Source: an uncultured Acidobacteriia bacterium
Lineage (GTDB): Bacteria; Acidobacteriota; Terriglobia; Bryobacterales; Bryobacteraceae
Direction of reading: 5' to 3'
DNA: 64,000 nt
Assembly: GCA_903925975.1 (NCBI GenBank)
Contig: CAIYHG010000124.1
Location: 36,397-100,396 of the forward strand
In this document: positions 50,901 through 61,063 of the stretch, piece after piece
Layout: every line of letters begins with the position of its first letter
Position numbering within the stretch: the first letter of the stretch is position 1
Notes under the pieces: model-generated
What the model was told of the DNA's origin: nothing
Seen by the model: the letters and a program-made list of their open reading frames with translations, nothing else
The model's database searches: none
Translations under genes and position numbers: made by a program

Positions 50901-51105
50901 GCTGCCGATGGCCATTGGCTTTGGAGAAGGCGGCGCGCAAACGGCGCCCCTCGGGCGCGCCGTCATCGGCGGTTTGATCGCCTCCACGTTCGCCACGCTC
51001 ACCGTGCTGCCGGGAATCTATGCCATCCTGCAGCGCGGAGCATCGCCCCATTCCGCATCGCTAAACCCCAACGACCCCGGGAGCCGCTACTATGACCCTG
51101 CGTAA
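47965..51105 (+). CDS. RND/AcrB-family efflux permease
   Basis: 1046 aa; MPVDIFPQV, LVDEATVEIENIHTEM, ALTVPAVTAGVLLAL transmembrane motifs. Confidence 0.93.
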   Translation: MRLVLAALGRPLTLIAVLIAVGFAAALAIHRMPVDIFPQVGDPAIYVAQPYGGMDPAQMEGYLTYYYEYHFLYITGIDHVESKSIQGAALMKLVFHEGTNMSQAMSETVGYVNRARAFMPPGTVPPFITRFDAGSVAVGQLIFNSATRSQGELQDFALNRVRPLFATIPGVSAPPPFGGNQRTIVITLDPDKLRQHDVSPDQAIAAVSAATLVMPSGNLSAGSVTSIARTNAALGANLSELLDAPVHPKSGATVTLRDIGTIENGTDIVTAYAHVNGKRTVYIPVTKRSDASTLAVINAVKAAIPEFKKAVPDDVDVRLEFDQSPTVTNSIRGLVLEGLLGAGLTGLMVLLFLRDWRSALIVVVNIPFALLAAVALLWLTGQTINIMTLGGLALAVGVLVDEATVEIENIHTEMRSGISPARAVVNAASKTNMARLLSMLCILAVFVPSFFMIGVSRQLFVPLSLAVAFAMIASYLLSSSLVPVFSAWLMRPVRHEAPARDGHLRRFYNSYVGIFLRLRWPAAIVYLGVSFGIVALLLPRMGTEIFPDSRAPLLRLRLRAPAGTRVEETERIVLRALDVIRREAGPDNIQITSDFVGVVPSSYPVDLIHLFTSGPQEAIVQVALRPGAPGGEDLRERLRGALRRELPQLQVSFEAGDIVSQVMSFGSPTPIEVAVLGPSLPELYAYAAKVQTRMAALPFIRDLQIPQEARYPTLDVNIDRERAGQLGLTMADVARSVAPATSSSRFTQPNYWRDPNTGNAFQIQVQLPQYRMQGPGELGGIPISKDGHSAALLADVAELKPGFMPGMIERYNGRRVVSLTANVHGMALGDAARELNQALAKLEAPPRGISVTLRGQIPPLEATISGLRTGLLLAVLVITLLLAANFQSVRLAAAIALTVPAVTAGVLLALRLTGATLNLQSFMGAIMAIGISVANSILLVTFAERFRHEGATPLEAARHGAASRVRAILMTASAMVFGMLPMAIGFGEGGAQTAPLGRAVIGGLIASTFATLTVLPGIYAILQRGASPHSASLNPNDPGSRYYDPA

Positions 51106-52186
51106 TCGCCTTCTTATCCTCTGCTCGGCCGCGCTCGCTAGCGCTTTACCGGTGCTCTCCCAACCCGCGTTTGTTGCCGTGATTTCACGCCCCGTATCCC
51201 GCACCGTCGATCTTCCGGGAGAGTTCGAACCGTATCTGAGCGTTTCGCTTCATGCGCGCGTGCCGGGTTACGTGGAGCGCGTGCTTGTGGATCGCGGCAG
51301 CGCCGTCAAAGAAGGCCAAGCCCTGATCGAATTGAGCGCTCCGGAAATGACCGCCCGCATCGCCGAAGCCGCCGCCAAAGCGCAATCCGCCGAGTCCGAC
51401 CGCGCGCAAGCCGAAGCGCGGCTCACCGGCGCCCGGAGCACGTACGACCGCCTGCGCAAAGCGTCGCAGACGCCCGGCGCAATTGCGGGCAATGAACTCG
51501 TGCAGGCGGAACAGGAGGTGCAGGCGGCCGAAGCTCTGTCGCGTTCGCGTGCCCAAGCCGTCACCGCCGCGCAGGCGAGCCAGCGCGCCTTGGAAGAACT
51601 CGAAACCTATTTGCGAATCACCGTGCCGTTTGATGGCGTCGTCACCGAGCGTCTGGTTCATCCGGGCGCGCTCGTGGGACCCGGTTCGGATACGGCCTTG
51701 CTGACCGTTCAGCAGATCTCGCGGCTGCGTCTGGTGGTGTCCGTGCCCGAGGAATACAGCGGAGACATCTCGGCCGGCGCCAAAGTCACGTTTCACGTTT
51801 CCGCATTTCCCGGTAAGGCGTTTACCGGCGCGGTCGCCCGCAGCGCGCACGCACTTGACCGCAGCTCACGCACGCTGCCTGTGGAACTGGACGTAGCTAA
51901 CAGCGATGGCGCGCTCGCTCCTGGAATGTATCCGCGAGTAAGCTGGCCGGTCCGCTCATCGGGCGCCGCGTTGCTGGTCCCGAAAACCGCGGTAGTCACC
52001 ACCACGGAACGCACCTTCGTGATTCGCGACCGCAACGGCGCTGCCGAGTGGGTGGACGTAGCGAAGGGCGCGGCCGATGGCGACCTCATCGAAATCCGAG
52101 GCGATCTACACCCCGGTGACAAAGTAGTCAGCCGCGCCACCGACGAAATCCGCAACGGTGCACGCCTGCAGGCAGCCGGCAAATAG
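51092..52186 (+). CDS. RND efflux periplasmic adaptor subunit
   Basis: Lipoyl-like hairpin (HARVPGYVERVLVDRGSAVKEGQALIEL..LRITVPFDGVVTERLVHPGALVG). Confidence 0.9.
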   Translation: MTLRNRLLILCSAALASALPVLSQPAFVAVISRPVSRTVDLPGEFEPYLSVSLHARVPGYVERVLVDRGSAVKEGQALIELSAPEMTARIAEAAAKAQSAESDRAQAEARLTGARSTYDRLRKASQTPGAIAGNELVQAEQEVQAAEALSRSRAQAVTAAQASQRALEELETYLRITVPFDGVVTERLVHPGALVGPGSDTALLTVQQISRLRLVVSVPEEYSGDISAGAKVTFHVSAFPGKAFTGAVARSAHALDRSSRTLPVELDVANSDGALAPGMYPRVSWPVRSSGAALLVPKTAVVTTTERTFVIRDRNGAAEWVDVAKGAADGDLIEIRGDLHPGDKVVSRATDEIRNGARLQAAGK

Positions 52187-52297
52187 CGCTGACGGCCCGG
52201 CCGCGAGGGAGCGGTAGCGTGAATTATCCGCTGAACTTGATGCCGAGGCAACCCAATTGCCCCAAAGGGCCGAAGGCCCGAGTGGCTGCCCCGGCGT

Positions 52298-54556
52298 TTA
52301 CTTGATGACCGCCTTTTCCGCCGCCTCGTTCTCGTAATCGTCCTCGACGCGTACGGCAATCGTGTGCTCGCCGGGCGCTGCGTCGAGCGTCAACGCGTAG
52401 TCCAATTCGGAAGCATCGGAAAGCTTGGTTACCGGCGCGGCCATGGTCCAGTCGCCGCCGTCGAGCGAATATTCCGCCTGCGCGATATTGTTCAGCGCGT
52501 CCGCCGCGTGCCAGCGCGCCTCCAACTTTGCGCCATTCCGCGCGGCCGTGAGATTGGTGATTTTAGGCGCGGCGTTGTCGATGATGAATGGGTCGCCGAT
52601 TGTCACAGCCGAGAGCGCATCCGCGGGCGGATTGTCCGGCAGGTCCGAAACCGTTACGCGAAGCCGGTATTCGCCATCCGCGTACGCCGTGGAATCCCAC
52701 GAGTAGTATTTCTCTGAGAGCTTATCCTTCAGCGGCTTCCACTGAGTCTCGTTCTCGCCCTTGATTTCGAGCGTGTAGCTCATCTCGTCGCCGTTCGGGT
52801 CGAGCGCCAGCCAGCGCGCCCCCACGCAGCCCTTCGCGTAAGTCATCGCGGGCGTTATGGTGACAGTCGATTCCGCCGGCGGGGCCACAGCGGGGCGCGG
52901 CGCCGCGCGCGCCGTGAGCATCGGCAGCGTGACCGATGCAGGCGCGGGGGCCGCAGCCGCGGCGGGCGCGGGGAAGCGGAAATTCGGCGGCGTCATCTCG
53001 ATGCGGTCCACCCGAGGCTCCAGATTCTTCGGCAGGTAGGCCACGTCCACGTAGTCGAGTTCCGGCGACTCCCCGGATGCGCTGCTGGTCAGCGTGGCCT
53101 TCCATTGGACGAACCGCGCCGGGGGAGAACCGATGTGTCCGCCTTTCGGAACTGTAACCGGCGCCGACCACGCGCTCCAGTTCTGCTGCGGCGATTCCAC
53201 GTTGCCGCTGCGCGTCGCAATGGCCACCTGCCCGCCCTTCAACGCGCTGTCAAAACTCAAACGCCCCCACTGCGAATGCAAACCGCTATCGAACACATCG
53301 CTTTCGATCGTGCCTTCGCGCGCCACCCCCGGGCCTATCTCGTAAACCTTCCCGGTGTTTCCGGTGGCCGCATAGAGCTTTCCGTTGCTGCCCGTCTGGA
53401 ACGCCGTCACCTGGCCGGCCGGCTCGGTCAGCAGCGCCGTATATGTGGTCGGCGATTCGATGCGGTAGATATTTCCCTTGTTGCCCGCGCCCACCAGCGC
53501 CCGGCCGGCGTGGTCGAACGCGATCGCGTAAGCTACATCCTGAGCGTGGTTCCAAACGCGTCGCGGCGTTCCGTCCGCGTCAACGCGATAGACGTCGCTG
53601 CCGCCGGTAACTGCCGCCGGCGCCCCGGTTTGAGCGGGCGGAGCGGCCTGCCTCGGGGCCGCCGTGAGTTGCCCGGGAGCGGTCGGGTTGGCGACCGCGG
53701 CCGGCGCCGGAGCCGCCGCGGGCGCCGGCGCGGGCTGCGGAGCGGGCGCTGGCGCCGGGGCTTGCTTCAAACCCACCGCAGCCGCGTAGATGGCGCCGTC
53801 GGGAGCCACGGCCACCGCCGTCACTTCGCGTTTCGGAGTCTGGTAGAGCACGAAGCCCTGCCCCGCGGGCGAGACCCGCAGCACGATGCCTCCCGGTTCG
53901 GTCCCCGCGATCACCTGGTCCTGCCGGTCCACGGCGAGGGAGCGGATGTGCGTCTCATCCATGTGGAAGAACGCCGCGCCCTTGCCGTCGGGCATCACGC
54001 GATGGATATCGCCGTGATCCCCCGTAGCGATGTATAGATTTCCCTTGGAGTCAAACGCCATTCCCCAGATGTACTTGGCCTTAGGGTCATAGAATACTTC
54101 GGATTTCCCGGCGGGGTCCACGCGGTAAACGCTGCCGTCGGGAGAAGTGGCTACGTACACGCGGTCTTTCGAATCCACGGCGATGGCGTGGATTTCGAGC
54201 GCATCCCACTCCGCCAGCACACGCGCTTTGCCGTCCGGCGGAATGATGTAGAGCTTGGCGCCGGTGCCGCCGCCCGCGTAGAGATTCCCCTTCGAATCCC
54301 GCGCCAGCGCCCACAGATAGGCGTTTGAGGCGTCGAAAAGTTCCCGCGATTCGGGCGCCAGGCTCAGCAGCCCGTCGCTCCGCGAGGAAAGGTTCTTCAT
54401 GACGCCTTTTTCAAAATCCGCGTATTCGCCCTGTGTCCAGGTACGCGTTTCGCCGGCGTGCAATAGGGCCGCGGCGGGCAGCAGAAAAGCCGCCCAGCGT
54501 GTAACGGCGCGTCGCCGCCATAGGCGGGGCGCCGGGAAACTCGAAAGATTTCTCAT
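52298..54556 (-). CDS. Exported beta-propeller (NHL/WD40-like) protein
   Basis: Repeated ..DSKGNLYIATGDHGDIHRV.. / ..DSKDRVYVATSPDGSVYRVDP.. blades; Ala/Pro-rich linker. Confidence 0.75.
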   Translation of the reverse strand: MRNLSSFPAPRLWRRRAVTRWAAFLLPAAALLHAGETRTWTQGEYADFEKGVMKNLSSRSDGLLSLAPESRELFDASNAYLWALARDSKGNLYAGGGTGAKLYIIPPDGKARVLAEWDALEIHAIAVDSKDRVYVATSPDGSVYRVDPAGKSEVFYDPKAKYIWGMAFDSKGNLYIATGDHGDIHRVMPDGKGAAFFHMDETHIRSLAVDRQDQVIAGTEPGGIVLRVSPAGQGFVLYQTPKREVTAVAVAPDGAIYAAAVGLKQAPAPAPAPQPAPAPAAAPAPAAVANPTAPGQLTAAPRQAAPPAQTGAPAAVTGGSDVYRVDADGTPRRVWNHAQDVAYAIAFDHAGRALVGAGNKGNIYRIESPTTYTALLTEPAGQVTAFQTGSNGKLYAATGNTGKVYEIGPGVAREGTIESDVFDSGLHSQWGRLSFDSALKGGQVAIATRSGNVESPQQNWSAWSAPVTVPKGGHIGSPPARFVQWKATLTSSASGESPELDYVDVAYLPKNLEPRVDRIEMTPPNFRFPAPAAAAAPAPASVTLPMLTARAAPRPAVAPPAESTVTITPAMTYAKGCVGARWLALDPNGDEMSYTLEIKGENETQWKPLKDKLSEKYYSWDSTAYADGEYRLRVTVSDLPDNPPADALSAVTIGDPFIIDNAAPKITNLTAARNGAKLEARWHAADALNNIAQAEYSLDGGDWTMAAPVTKLSDASELDYALTLDAAPGEHTIAVRVEDDYENEAAEKAVIK

Positions 54557-54571
54557 TCTGTTTGTAAGCGG

Positions 54572-56407
54572 TTACTTCACTTGAATGCGAAGCGTGTAGC
54601 TGCCGGTCACCATATAGTCGAACGGAATCGCCATCTGTTCCGTGGCGGTTTCCGCCGACGTGACCATGGCGCGGCTCGGCGCGCGTCCTGCCTGCATCAC
54701 GTTCAACGCCGAAGAGGGCAGGCTCGGCAGGGTCTTGTCTTCGTAATACGCCGTGGTGCTCGAATCGATCAGCGAAACATACAGCTTGTTGTTGCTCCGC
54801 TCCTGGTTCAGCAGAGACACTGTTTCCGCGATGCCGATGAAGCGGTTCGCCTGGCCCGCCATGCTCTGCATCCGATTGGCCGTATCGGCGTCGCTCAGCA
54901 CGATGCGGTGCTCGCCCTTCGAAAGCCCCGACGGAATGTGAAGAGTGAACTCCTTCACGATGGGGTCGCCGCGATACGGGCGCAGCATCACCTTGAGCGC
55001 GGCGTCATCTCCCGGCCGCACGTCGGCGTTCGCCACCCAGGCGTTCTCAATCGTTGCCGCCCGGCGTTCGGGCAACAGGTCCACCGTAAGGTTCACGCTT
55101 CTTACGTCCGCGGTCTTCACGTTATTCAGGTACAGCCGGTTGAACTTATCGCCCCACCATCCGGCCAGCGCGACAGAAGGCGGAACCGGCACTTCGCCCG
55201 AAGTCTGCATGGTCGAAAGCGAAATATTCGAGGGCCCGCTCATCTCCACCTTCCCGCTCAGGCGGTAGGTGGCCTCGTCGGCGAAGTCGTTCATCTGCGA
55301 GAGCGAGTTATAGAGCGTCAGCATCATCAGGTAGGGCGTCCATTTCTGATGCACGAAGACGTTGAAATGGAAGTCCTGCTCGCGCAATACGGCGGCCTTG
55401 TCGTCGAGCGACCGCATCTTCATGGTCACCGGGATCATCGGAGATTCCTGCCCGAGCTCGCCCATGATGCCGCTGTGCCGGTCCTGGCGCAGCGCGCCCA
55501 CAATGTCCGTGGCATTGGCCATCTTGTTCGGCTGGAATGTCGAGGCCAGCGTGGTCAGCACTTCCCCCTTCGCCATGGGCATATCCACTGGCCCGAGGTT
55601 GAAGAACGAATGCCCGAAGGCGAGGATATTCTTGCCGTCGTTGTAGGTAACCGTGCCCAAGCCGGTCACGCTCATATCGCCATCCACCAGCACGCCCGCC
55701 ACCGTCTCGCCGGGGCTGAGCGATTGCTGCCACCCCGCCACGGGCTTGTTAGTCTTGATCGAACTGCCCGCGCCGCCGCCCTGCACGGTCGCGATGCCCA
55801 TCTGCTGGAAGATCGGGGCGAACTGCCGGATAGTTTCGTCGGTGAACCCGGAAAGCGAAACCGGGGTTTCAATCGGAACCATGAACGGCTGCGCCGAAAC
55901 GGGCTGCCCCAGCAACTCAGCCGGAACCGGGACGCGGTCGGCCGCGCGCGGCGCGTCGGGGGCGCGCGCGGTGTCCGGACGCGTTTGGTCCAGCTTATTG
56001 ATATCGAGCATCAACTCGATCGGCGTAATGCCGCAGATCGCGTCCGGGGAGAACTGGCTCAACCGCAGCGCCACCGCGCCAATCAACTTGCCGTCGATAT
56101 ATACAGGGCTGCCGCTCATTCCGCCGGCGACGTTCGTGCGGATCGCCTGCCCGCCCATCTTGGCGAGAATCACGTCCTGCTTCGGCCCCCACATGTCTTT
56201 CCAGCGGCCGATGATCTCAATTGGTACGGGCTCGGGCTCCGTTCCCTGGAAGACGGTCCAGGCTGTCCCTTGCATGCCGGGTTTGACCTGATCGAGCGGC
56301 ATGATTTCCACCTTGCCGGCCTTGGGGCGGGAAGGAAGCGCATCTGCCGCGTACCCAGTCGCGGCGGCCGCGAAACCGAAAAGAAACGCGGCGGTTCGCA
56401 GGTTCAT
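54572..56407 (-). CDS. SpoIVB-like S55 peptidase-domain protein
   Basis: DQVKPGMQGTAWTVFQGTEPEPVPIEIIGR..GGMSGSPVYIDGKLIGAVALR..DGKNILAFGHSFFNLG. Confidence 0.85.
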   Translation of the reverse strand: MNLRTAAFLFGFAAAATGYAADALPSRPKAGKVEIMPLDQVKPGMQGTAWTVFQGTEPEPVPIEIIGRWKDMWGPKQDVILAKMGGQAIRTNVAGGMSGSPVYIDGKLIGAVALRLSQFSPDAICGITPIELMLDINKLDQTRPDTARAPDAPRAADRVPVPAELLGQPVSAQPFMVPIETPVSLSGFTDETIRQFAPIFQQMGIATVQGGGAGSSIKTNKPVAGWQQSLSPGETVAGVLVDGDMSVTGLGTVTYNDGKNILAFGHSFFNLGPVDMPMAKGEVLTTLASTFQPNKMANATDIVGALRQDRHSGIMGELGQESPMIPVTMKMRSLDDKAAVLREQDFHFNVFVHQKWTPYLMMLTLYNSLSQMNDFADEATYRLSGKVEMSGPSNISLSTMQTSGEVPVPPSVALAGWWGDKFNRLYLNNVKTADVRSVNLTVDLLPERRAATIENAWVANADVRPGDDAALKVMLRPYRGDPIVKEFTLHIPSGLSKGEHRIVLSDADTANRMQSMAGQANRFIGIAETVSLLNQERSNNKLYVSLIDSSTTAYYEDKTLPSLPSSALNVMQAGRAPSRAMVTSAETATEQMAIPFDYMVTGSYTLRIQVK

Positions 56408-56534
56408 TGGTTGAAATACTCCAGTTGCGTTTATTGTACTATGGCGGGCAAAAGCGCCATTCGAGAGCGTTTACAATCAATGATGTAATCGCTCTCGGTC
56501 TCTTACATAGACTCGTCCGCATCGATTTCGGTTT

Positions 56535-56744
56535 ATGGCTGCCACGCGAATTCTGCGCCACGTTCTCGGCTGGACCCTGCTTGCCGGCGGGGTGGCAGGT
56601 ATTCTGCTTCCAGTGATCCCCGGAATTCCGCTCCTGATCGCCGCGGCGGCGGTGCTCGGCTCAGACCACTTTCTGATTCGCCCGTGGAAGAAACACTTCG
56701 ACCGCTGGCGAGCGGAACGCAAGAAAACCGGCGGCCCGGAGTAG
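56535..56744 (+). CDS. Small two-helix membrane protein
   Basis: LGWTLLAGGVAGILLPVIPGIPLLIAAAAVLGSDHF. Confidence 0.6.
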   Translation: MAATRILRHVLGWTLLAGGVAGILLPVIPGIPLLIAAAAVLGSDHFLIRPWKKHFDRWRAERKKTGGPE

Positions 56745-56951
56745 ACGCTTCCCCCACCCTCACCCGCGAAAGCCATCCGAGCCCCGAGCGCCCAGCCAGG
56801 GGTGGCATCACCATCCAGATGGGCTCAGCGTTCGGCGCCTCGCGAAACCACGCAGTCACGGCCGTTCGCATCCCCCTAACTCGTTCATAAACAAAGCCCA
56901 CCGCCTCCGCACCTGGCTCACCGCGCGGTCTCGCCCAGCTACCATACGGAC

Positions 56952-57221
56952 GTGGAGCGCTTAACGAATGTGGACCGCGCCTGTTCCGTCGCCCTGGGGA
57001 TACTGGCCGCCGAACTCAATAGTGAATTGACCATTATTTTGGGGGGCATTACGGAAGCCGCCGCCCGGCTGGAGCCCGGCCATCCCGCGCGGAAGCGCCT
57101 CAGGGAAGCCCAAGGCGCCATCCAACGCAGCGCTCGCGCCTGTCTGTGTGTTCTGGATTTCCGCGCCCGCCACGGCCTGCGGTCCACCCGGGCCGCGCTC
57201 GAATCCGTGCTGGACGGATGA
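56952..57221 (+). CDS. Small helical hypothetical protein
   Basis: 89-aa ORF, weakly like a degenerate histidine-kinase dimerisation helix pair. Confidence 0.4.
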   Translation: MERLTNVDRACSVALGILAAELNSELTIILGGITEAAARLEPGHPARKRLREAQGAIQRSARACLCVLDFRARHGLRSTRAALESVLDG

Positions 57222-57243
57222 AGCCGGTCGCGCCGCGTCGACC

Positions 57244-57291
57244 GTGGCGCGGGCCTCCAGGCCTGCAGAGTCGAGATTCGTCTCGACTTTT
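57244..57291 (+). repeat. 48-bp double-hairpin repeat, copy 2, in the tsaD leader
   Basis: GTGGCGCGGGCCTCCAGGCCTGCAGAGTCGAGATTCGTCTCGACTTTT; 46/48 match to 32226-32273. Confidence 0.85.
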
Positions 57292-57349
57292 CTTTGGGGT
57301 GATGCAGGAGCCCCTGAAGGATGTTCCGCACGCGTCATACTGTAAGTTA

Positions 57350-58429
57350 GTGCGCATTCTCGCCATTGAATCTTCCTGCGATGAGACCGCCGCCGCCGTG
57401 GTGGAAAACGGCGAGACGGTTCTCTCTTCCGTGGTCGCCTCGCAGATGAGCACCCACGGCAAGTACGGAGGCGTAGTGCCCGAACTGGCGTCGCGCGAGC
57501 ACCTGCGCGCCATCGTGCCCGTGGTGCGCGAGGCGCTGGAGCGCGCGGGAGTGGCGCTCGAAGACCTCTCTGCCATCGCCGCCACCGTGGGCCCTGGCCT
57601 GGTAGGCTCGCTGCTCGTGGGCCTGACCTACGCCAAGTCTCTCAGCTTCACTTCCGGGGTTCCGCTCATCGCCGTGAACCACATCGAAGGCCACATCCAC
57701 GCCGTCATCATGGAAGCCCGCCGCGCGGGCACTCCCGTCACTTACCCGGCTCTTGCTCTAGTAGTGAGCGGCGGCCACACGCATCTGTTTGAAGTGAAAG
57801 AGGGTTTCGAGTATCGCGTGCTGGGCCGAACTCGCGACGATGCCGCCGGGGAAGCCTACGATAAAGTCGCCAAGTTGCTCGGCTACAGCTATCCGGGCGG
57901 CCCGATTATCGATGCCCTGGCGCCCTACGGCAACCCCGCCGCCGTGCGTTTCACCTTCGCCAAGATGAAAGGCAACGCGCTCGATTTCAGCTTCAGCGGC
58001 CTCAAAACCGCCGTCCTGCGCTGGGTGGAGGCGCGCGATCTGGCAGCCGAAATCGCCGCCCGCCGTGCCTTGCAGCGCGAACAACCGTATCCCGCCACCG
58101 AAGACTGGCTGAAGATCACTCCGAAGGAAACACTCGACTTATTGGCTTCGTTCCAACGCGCCGTGATCCACGAATTGCTCACCCGGGCCGCCGCTTCCGC
58201 CGAAACCATCTCTGCCCGCGCGCTGATTATCTCGGGCGGTGTGGCCTGCAATTCCGGCCTGCGCGCCGCCGCGGCCGCCGCCGGCCTGCCCTACCCGGTC
58301 TACTTCCCGACGCATGGCCTCTCCACCGACAACGCCGCCATGATCGCCGCCGCAGCTTTCCCCAAGTTGGAGCGAGGCGAGTTCGCCGCCCTGGATATCA
58401 AGGCGCAAGCCAACCTGACCCTGGCCTGA
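57350..58429 (+). CDS. tsaD: tRNA threonylcarbamoyladenosine biosynthesis protein TsaD
   Basis: [42 protein letters not shown] start at 57350. Confidence 0.95.
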   Translation: MRILAIESSCDETAAAVVENGETVLSSVVASQMSTHGKYGGVVPELASREHLRAIVPVVREALERAGVALEDLSAIAATVGPGLVGSLLVGLTYAKSLSFTSGVPLIAVNHIEGHIHAVIMEARRAGTPVTYPALALVVSGGHTHLFEVKEGFEYRVLGRTRDDAAGEAYDKVAKLLGYSYPGGPIIDALAPYGNPAAVRFTFAKMKGNALDFSFSGLKTAVLRWVEARDLAAEIAARRALQREQPYPATEDWLKITPKETLDLLASFQRAVIHELLTRAAASAETISARALIISGGVACNSGLRAAAAAAGLPYPVYFPTHGLSTDNAAMIAAAAFPKLERGEFAALDIKAQANLTLA

Positions 58430-58438
58430 GGGGAGCCC

Positions 58439-59464
58439 CTACGCGCTGAGCTTTAGCTGGCCGCAGGCGGCATAGATATCCAGGCCGCGCGGCTTGCGCA
58501 GGAAGCAGGGCAGCCCGCGCCTCACGATCTGCTGGAAACTCGCCACTCGCTCCGGGGACGGCGTCTCGAACGGGATTTCCGGGCCGGCGTTCAGCGCAAT
58601 CAGGTTCACCTTGCAGTTCAGGTTTGCCAGCAACCGGACCACGCGCCGCGCGTCGGCGTCGGAATCGTTCACGCCCTTGAGCAGCACGTATTCGAAGCTC
58701 AGCTTCTCCCACGGGCGCAGCGGGTAGGCCTTGCACGCCGCCAGTAGGTCGCTCAGGCTGTACTTGCGCGTGACGGGCATGAGTTCCTGCCGCGTCTCCT
58801 CGGTGGAGGCGTTCAGCGAAATGGCCAGCTTCGGGCGCACCGGTTCGCGGCCCAGTTCGGCGATCTTGGGCACAATCCCCACCGTAGAAACCGTGACGCG
58901 CCGCGGAGAGAGCCCGAAGCCCGCCGGGTCAAGCAGAATGCGCGTGGCTTTCAAAACGCTGGGGAGGTTCAGCAGGGGCTCGCCCTGCCCCATCATGACG
59001 ATGTTCAGCCGGCCGCCCTCGCGCCGCAGGCCGTTGAGCTGCGAAATCAACAGCACTTGCGCCACAATCTCGCCCGCCGTCAGGTTGCGTTCCAGGCCCA
59101 AAAGGGCGGTCATGCAGAACGTGCAGCCCACGGCGCACCCAGCCTGGCTCGAAATGCAGATGGTGTCGCGCTCGCCTTCGGGCATGAGCACGGCTTCCAC
59201 CGTGCGCCCGTCATCCAGCCTCAGAAGATACCGGCGCGTGCCGTCGGTGGAGACGTACGTCTTGGCGGCCTCGGGCAGCCCGATCGCGTGGCTCTCGGCA
59301 AGCTGTCTGCGCAGTTCCGCCGGCAGCGCGGAAATCTGCATGAGCTCGCTCGCCTGGCCGTGATAGATGGCCTCGTAAAGCTGCTTCGCCCGAAATGAAG
59401 GTTGACCGGGGCCCAAGGCCTCGCGCAGTTCCGCGAGGTCCATGCCCACCAATGGCTGGGACAT
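58439..59464 (-). CDS. rlmN: Dual-specificity RNA methyltransferase RlmN
   Basis: [45 protein letters not shown]. Confidence 0.95.
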   Translation of the reverse strand: MSQPLVGMDLAELREALGPGQPSFRAKQLYEAIYHGQASELMQISALPAELRRQLAESHAIGLPEAAKTYVSTDGTRRYLLRLDDGRTVEAVLMPEGERDTICISSQAGCAVGCTFCMTALLGLERNLTAGEIVAQVLLISQLNGLRREGGRLNIVMMGQGEPLLNLPSVLKATRILLDPAGFGLSPRRVTVSTVGIVPKIAELGREPVRPKLAISLNASTEETRQELMPVTRKYSLSDLLAACKAYPLRPWEKLSFEYVLLKGVNDSDADARRVVRLLANLNCKVNLIALNAGPEIPFETPSPERVASFQQIVRRGLPCFLRKPRGLDIYAACGQLKLSA

Positions 59465-59551
59465 CTGCTTCCAGTGTATGAAATGCGCCGCGGCTGTAGG
59501 GAGAGCGCCGCAAGGTATAATGAAGTCAGTCACATCGGCGCCATCCAAAGC

Positions 59552-60838
59552 ATGACATCATCCTTTACGCCCCTTAGGGACATCGAGACCACCATCCTCG
59601 ACAACGGAGTTTGCGTTATCACGGAGACCATGCCACACGTGCGCTCCGTCTCCGTCGGCATCTGGATCGGAGCCGGTTCGCGCCGGGAATCCGGCGAGCA
59701 GAACGGCATCTCGCACTTCATCGAGCACATGCTGTTCAAGGGGACCACGAGCCGGTCGGCCGAGGATATTGCCCGCTCTGTGGATTCCGTGGGCGGCAAC
59801 CTGGACGCCTTCACCGCCAAGGAACTGGTCTGCTTCAATACCAAGGTTCTTGACGAACACCTCTCGCTGGCGTTCGACGTTCTGGCCGATCTCGTGCTGC
59901 ATCCCATGTTTCGCGAGGAGGATATCGAGAAGGAAAAGGGCGTCATCCTCGAAGAGATCAAGATGGAGGCGGACAGCCCCGACTACTTGGTCCACGAAAT
60001 CTTCTCGGCCAACTTCTGGAAGGATCACCCTCTCGGCAAGCCCATCCTCGGCACGCGCGAATCCGTGAAGCGCTTCGACCAAGATAGGATTCGCGGCTAC
60101 TACTCGCAGGTCTATTCGCCGGCGAACATGCTCGTAACCGGCGCCGGGAACCTCACGCATGACAGGCTGGTAAAGCTGGTGCGGGAGCATTTCGCATCCG
60201 TGCCGGCGGGCGAACCGCAGGCGGTGGAGGCCATTCCCACCACGCACGCGCGGATTGCGCTGCGCAACAAGAAGTCTCTCGAACAGGTGCACATGTGCCT
60301 GGGCGTGCCGTCGTATCCGCTACCGCACCAGGAACGCTTCGCGTGCTACGTGCTGAACACCCTGTTGGGCGGCGGCATGAGTTCGCGGCTGTTCCAGAAC
60401 ATCCGCGAGCGGCAGGGATTGGCCTACGCGGTGTTCTCGGAGCTCAGCCCCTATCGCGATACGGGCTGCCTTTCGATCTATGCGGGAACGTCCGTCGAAT
60501 CCGCGCGCAAGGTGGTTGAGTCCATCATGAACGAGTTCCGGCAGCTCAAGAGCGAGCGCATTGCGGACGAGGAATTGCGGCGCGCGAAGGACCACCTGAA
60601 GGGTTCGCTCATGCTCAGCCTGGAATCCACGGCCAGCCGCATGTCCAACCTGGCGCGGCAGAAGATGTACTTCGGCAAGTTCTTCAGTCTCGACGAAGTC
60701 CTCGAAAGCATCGAATCCGTCAGCGCCGATGACGTGCAGCGCATCGCGCGGACTTTCTTCGACCCCAAGCAGATCGCGCTCACCGTGCTGGGCAACCTGG
60801 AAGATCTGAAGATCGGCCGCGAAGACCTGGCCTGCTGA
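59552..60838 (+). CDS. M16-family zinc peptidase
   Basis: [14 protein letters not shown] (HxxEH). Confidence 0.93.
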   Translation: MTSSFTPLRDIETTILDNGVCVITETMPHVRSVSVGIWIGAGSRRESGEQNGISHFIEHMLFKGTTSRSAEDIARSVDSVGGNLDAFTAKELVCFNTKVLDEHLSLAFDVLADLVLHPMFREEDIEKEKGVILEEIKMEADSPDYLVHEIFSANFWKDHPLGKPILGTRESVKRFDQDRIRGYYSQVYSPANMLVTGAGNLTHDRLVKLVREHFASVPAGEPQAVEAIPTTHARIALRNKKSLEQVHMCLGVPSYPLPHQERFACYVLNTLLGGGMSSRLFQNIRERQGLAYAVFSELSPYRDTGCLSIYAGTSVESARKVVESIMNEFRQLKSERIADEELRRAKDHLKGSLMLSLESTASRMSNLARQKMYFGKFFSLDEVLESIESVSADDVQRIARTFFDPKQIALTVLGNLEDLKIGREDLAC

Positions 60839-60855
60839 CGGTAGCAGCTTCCTGC

Positions 60856-60975
60856 GTGGGGCGGCCAATCCTGGCTGCCGCCGGCTTTCGGCCGGCGTCT
60901 TCGAAGGACGAGACGCGTACCCGACGTCCGGACGCGCCGCCTGACGGCCGCGGGCTTCACATCCCGCCCCACACC
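60856..60975. repeat. Intergenic cluster of GTGGGG-type hairpins
   Basis: GTGGGGCGGCCAATCCTGGCTGCCG at the left, CCCGCCCCACAC at the right, GCCGGCTTTCGGCCGGC between. Confidence 0.65.
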
Positions 60976-61063
60976 TCACCGCGCAGTTCGGCCCTACGTA
61001 TCCCGCGGCAGCATAGAGACTGCCGAGGAGATTCGGCGGCCGCGCCAGGTGCGCGCGCGTATC

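Noticed and set aside
53630-53780. Ala/Pro-rich repeat coding region in the beta-propeller protein
   Set aside because: Ordinary low-complexity linker; no palindromic GTGGGG structure as in imuABC.
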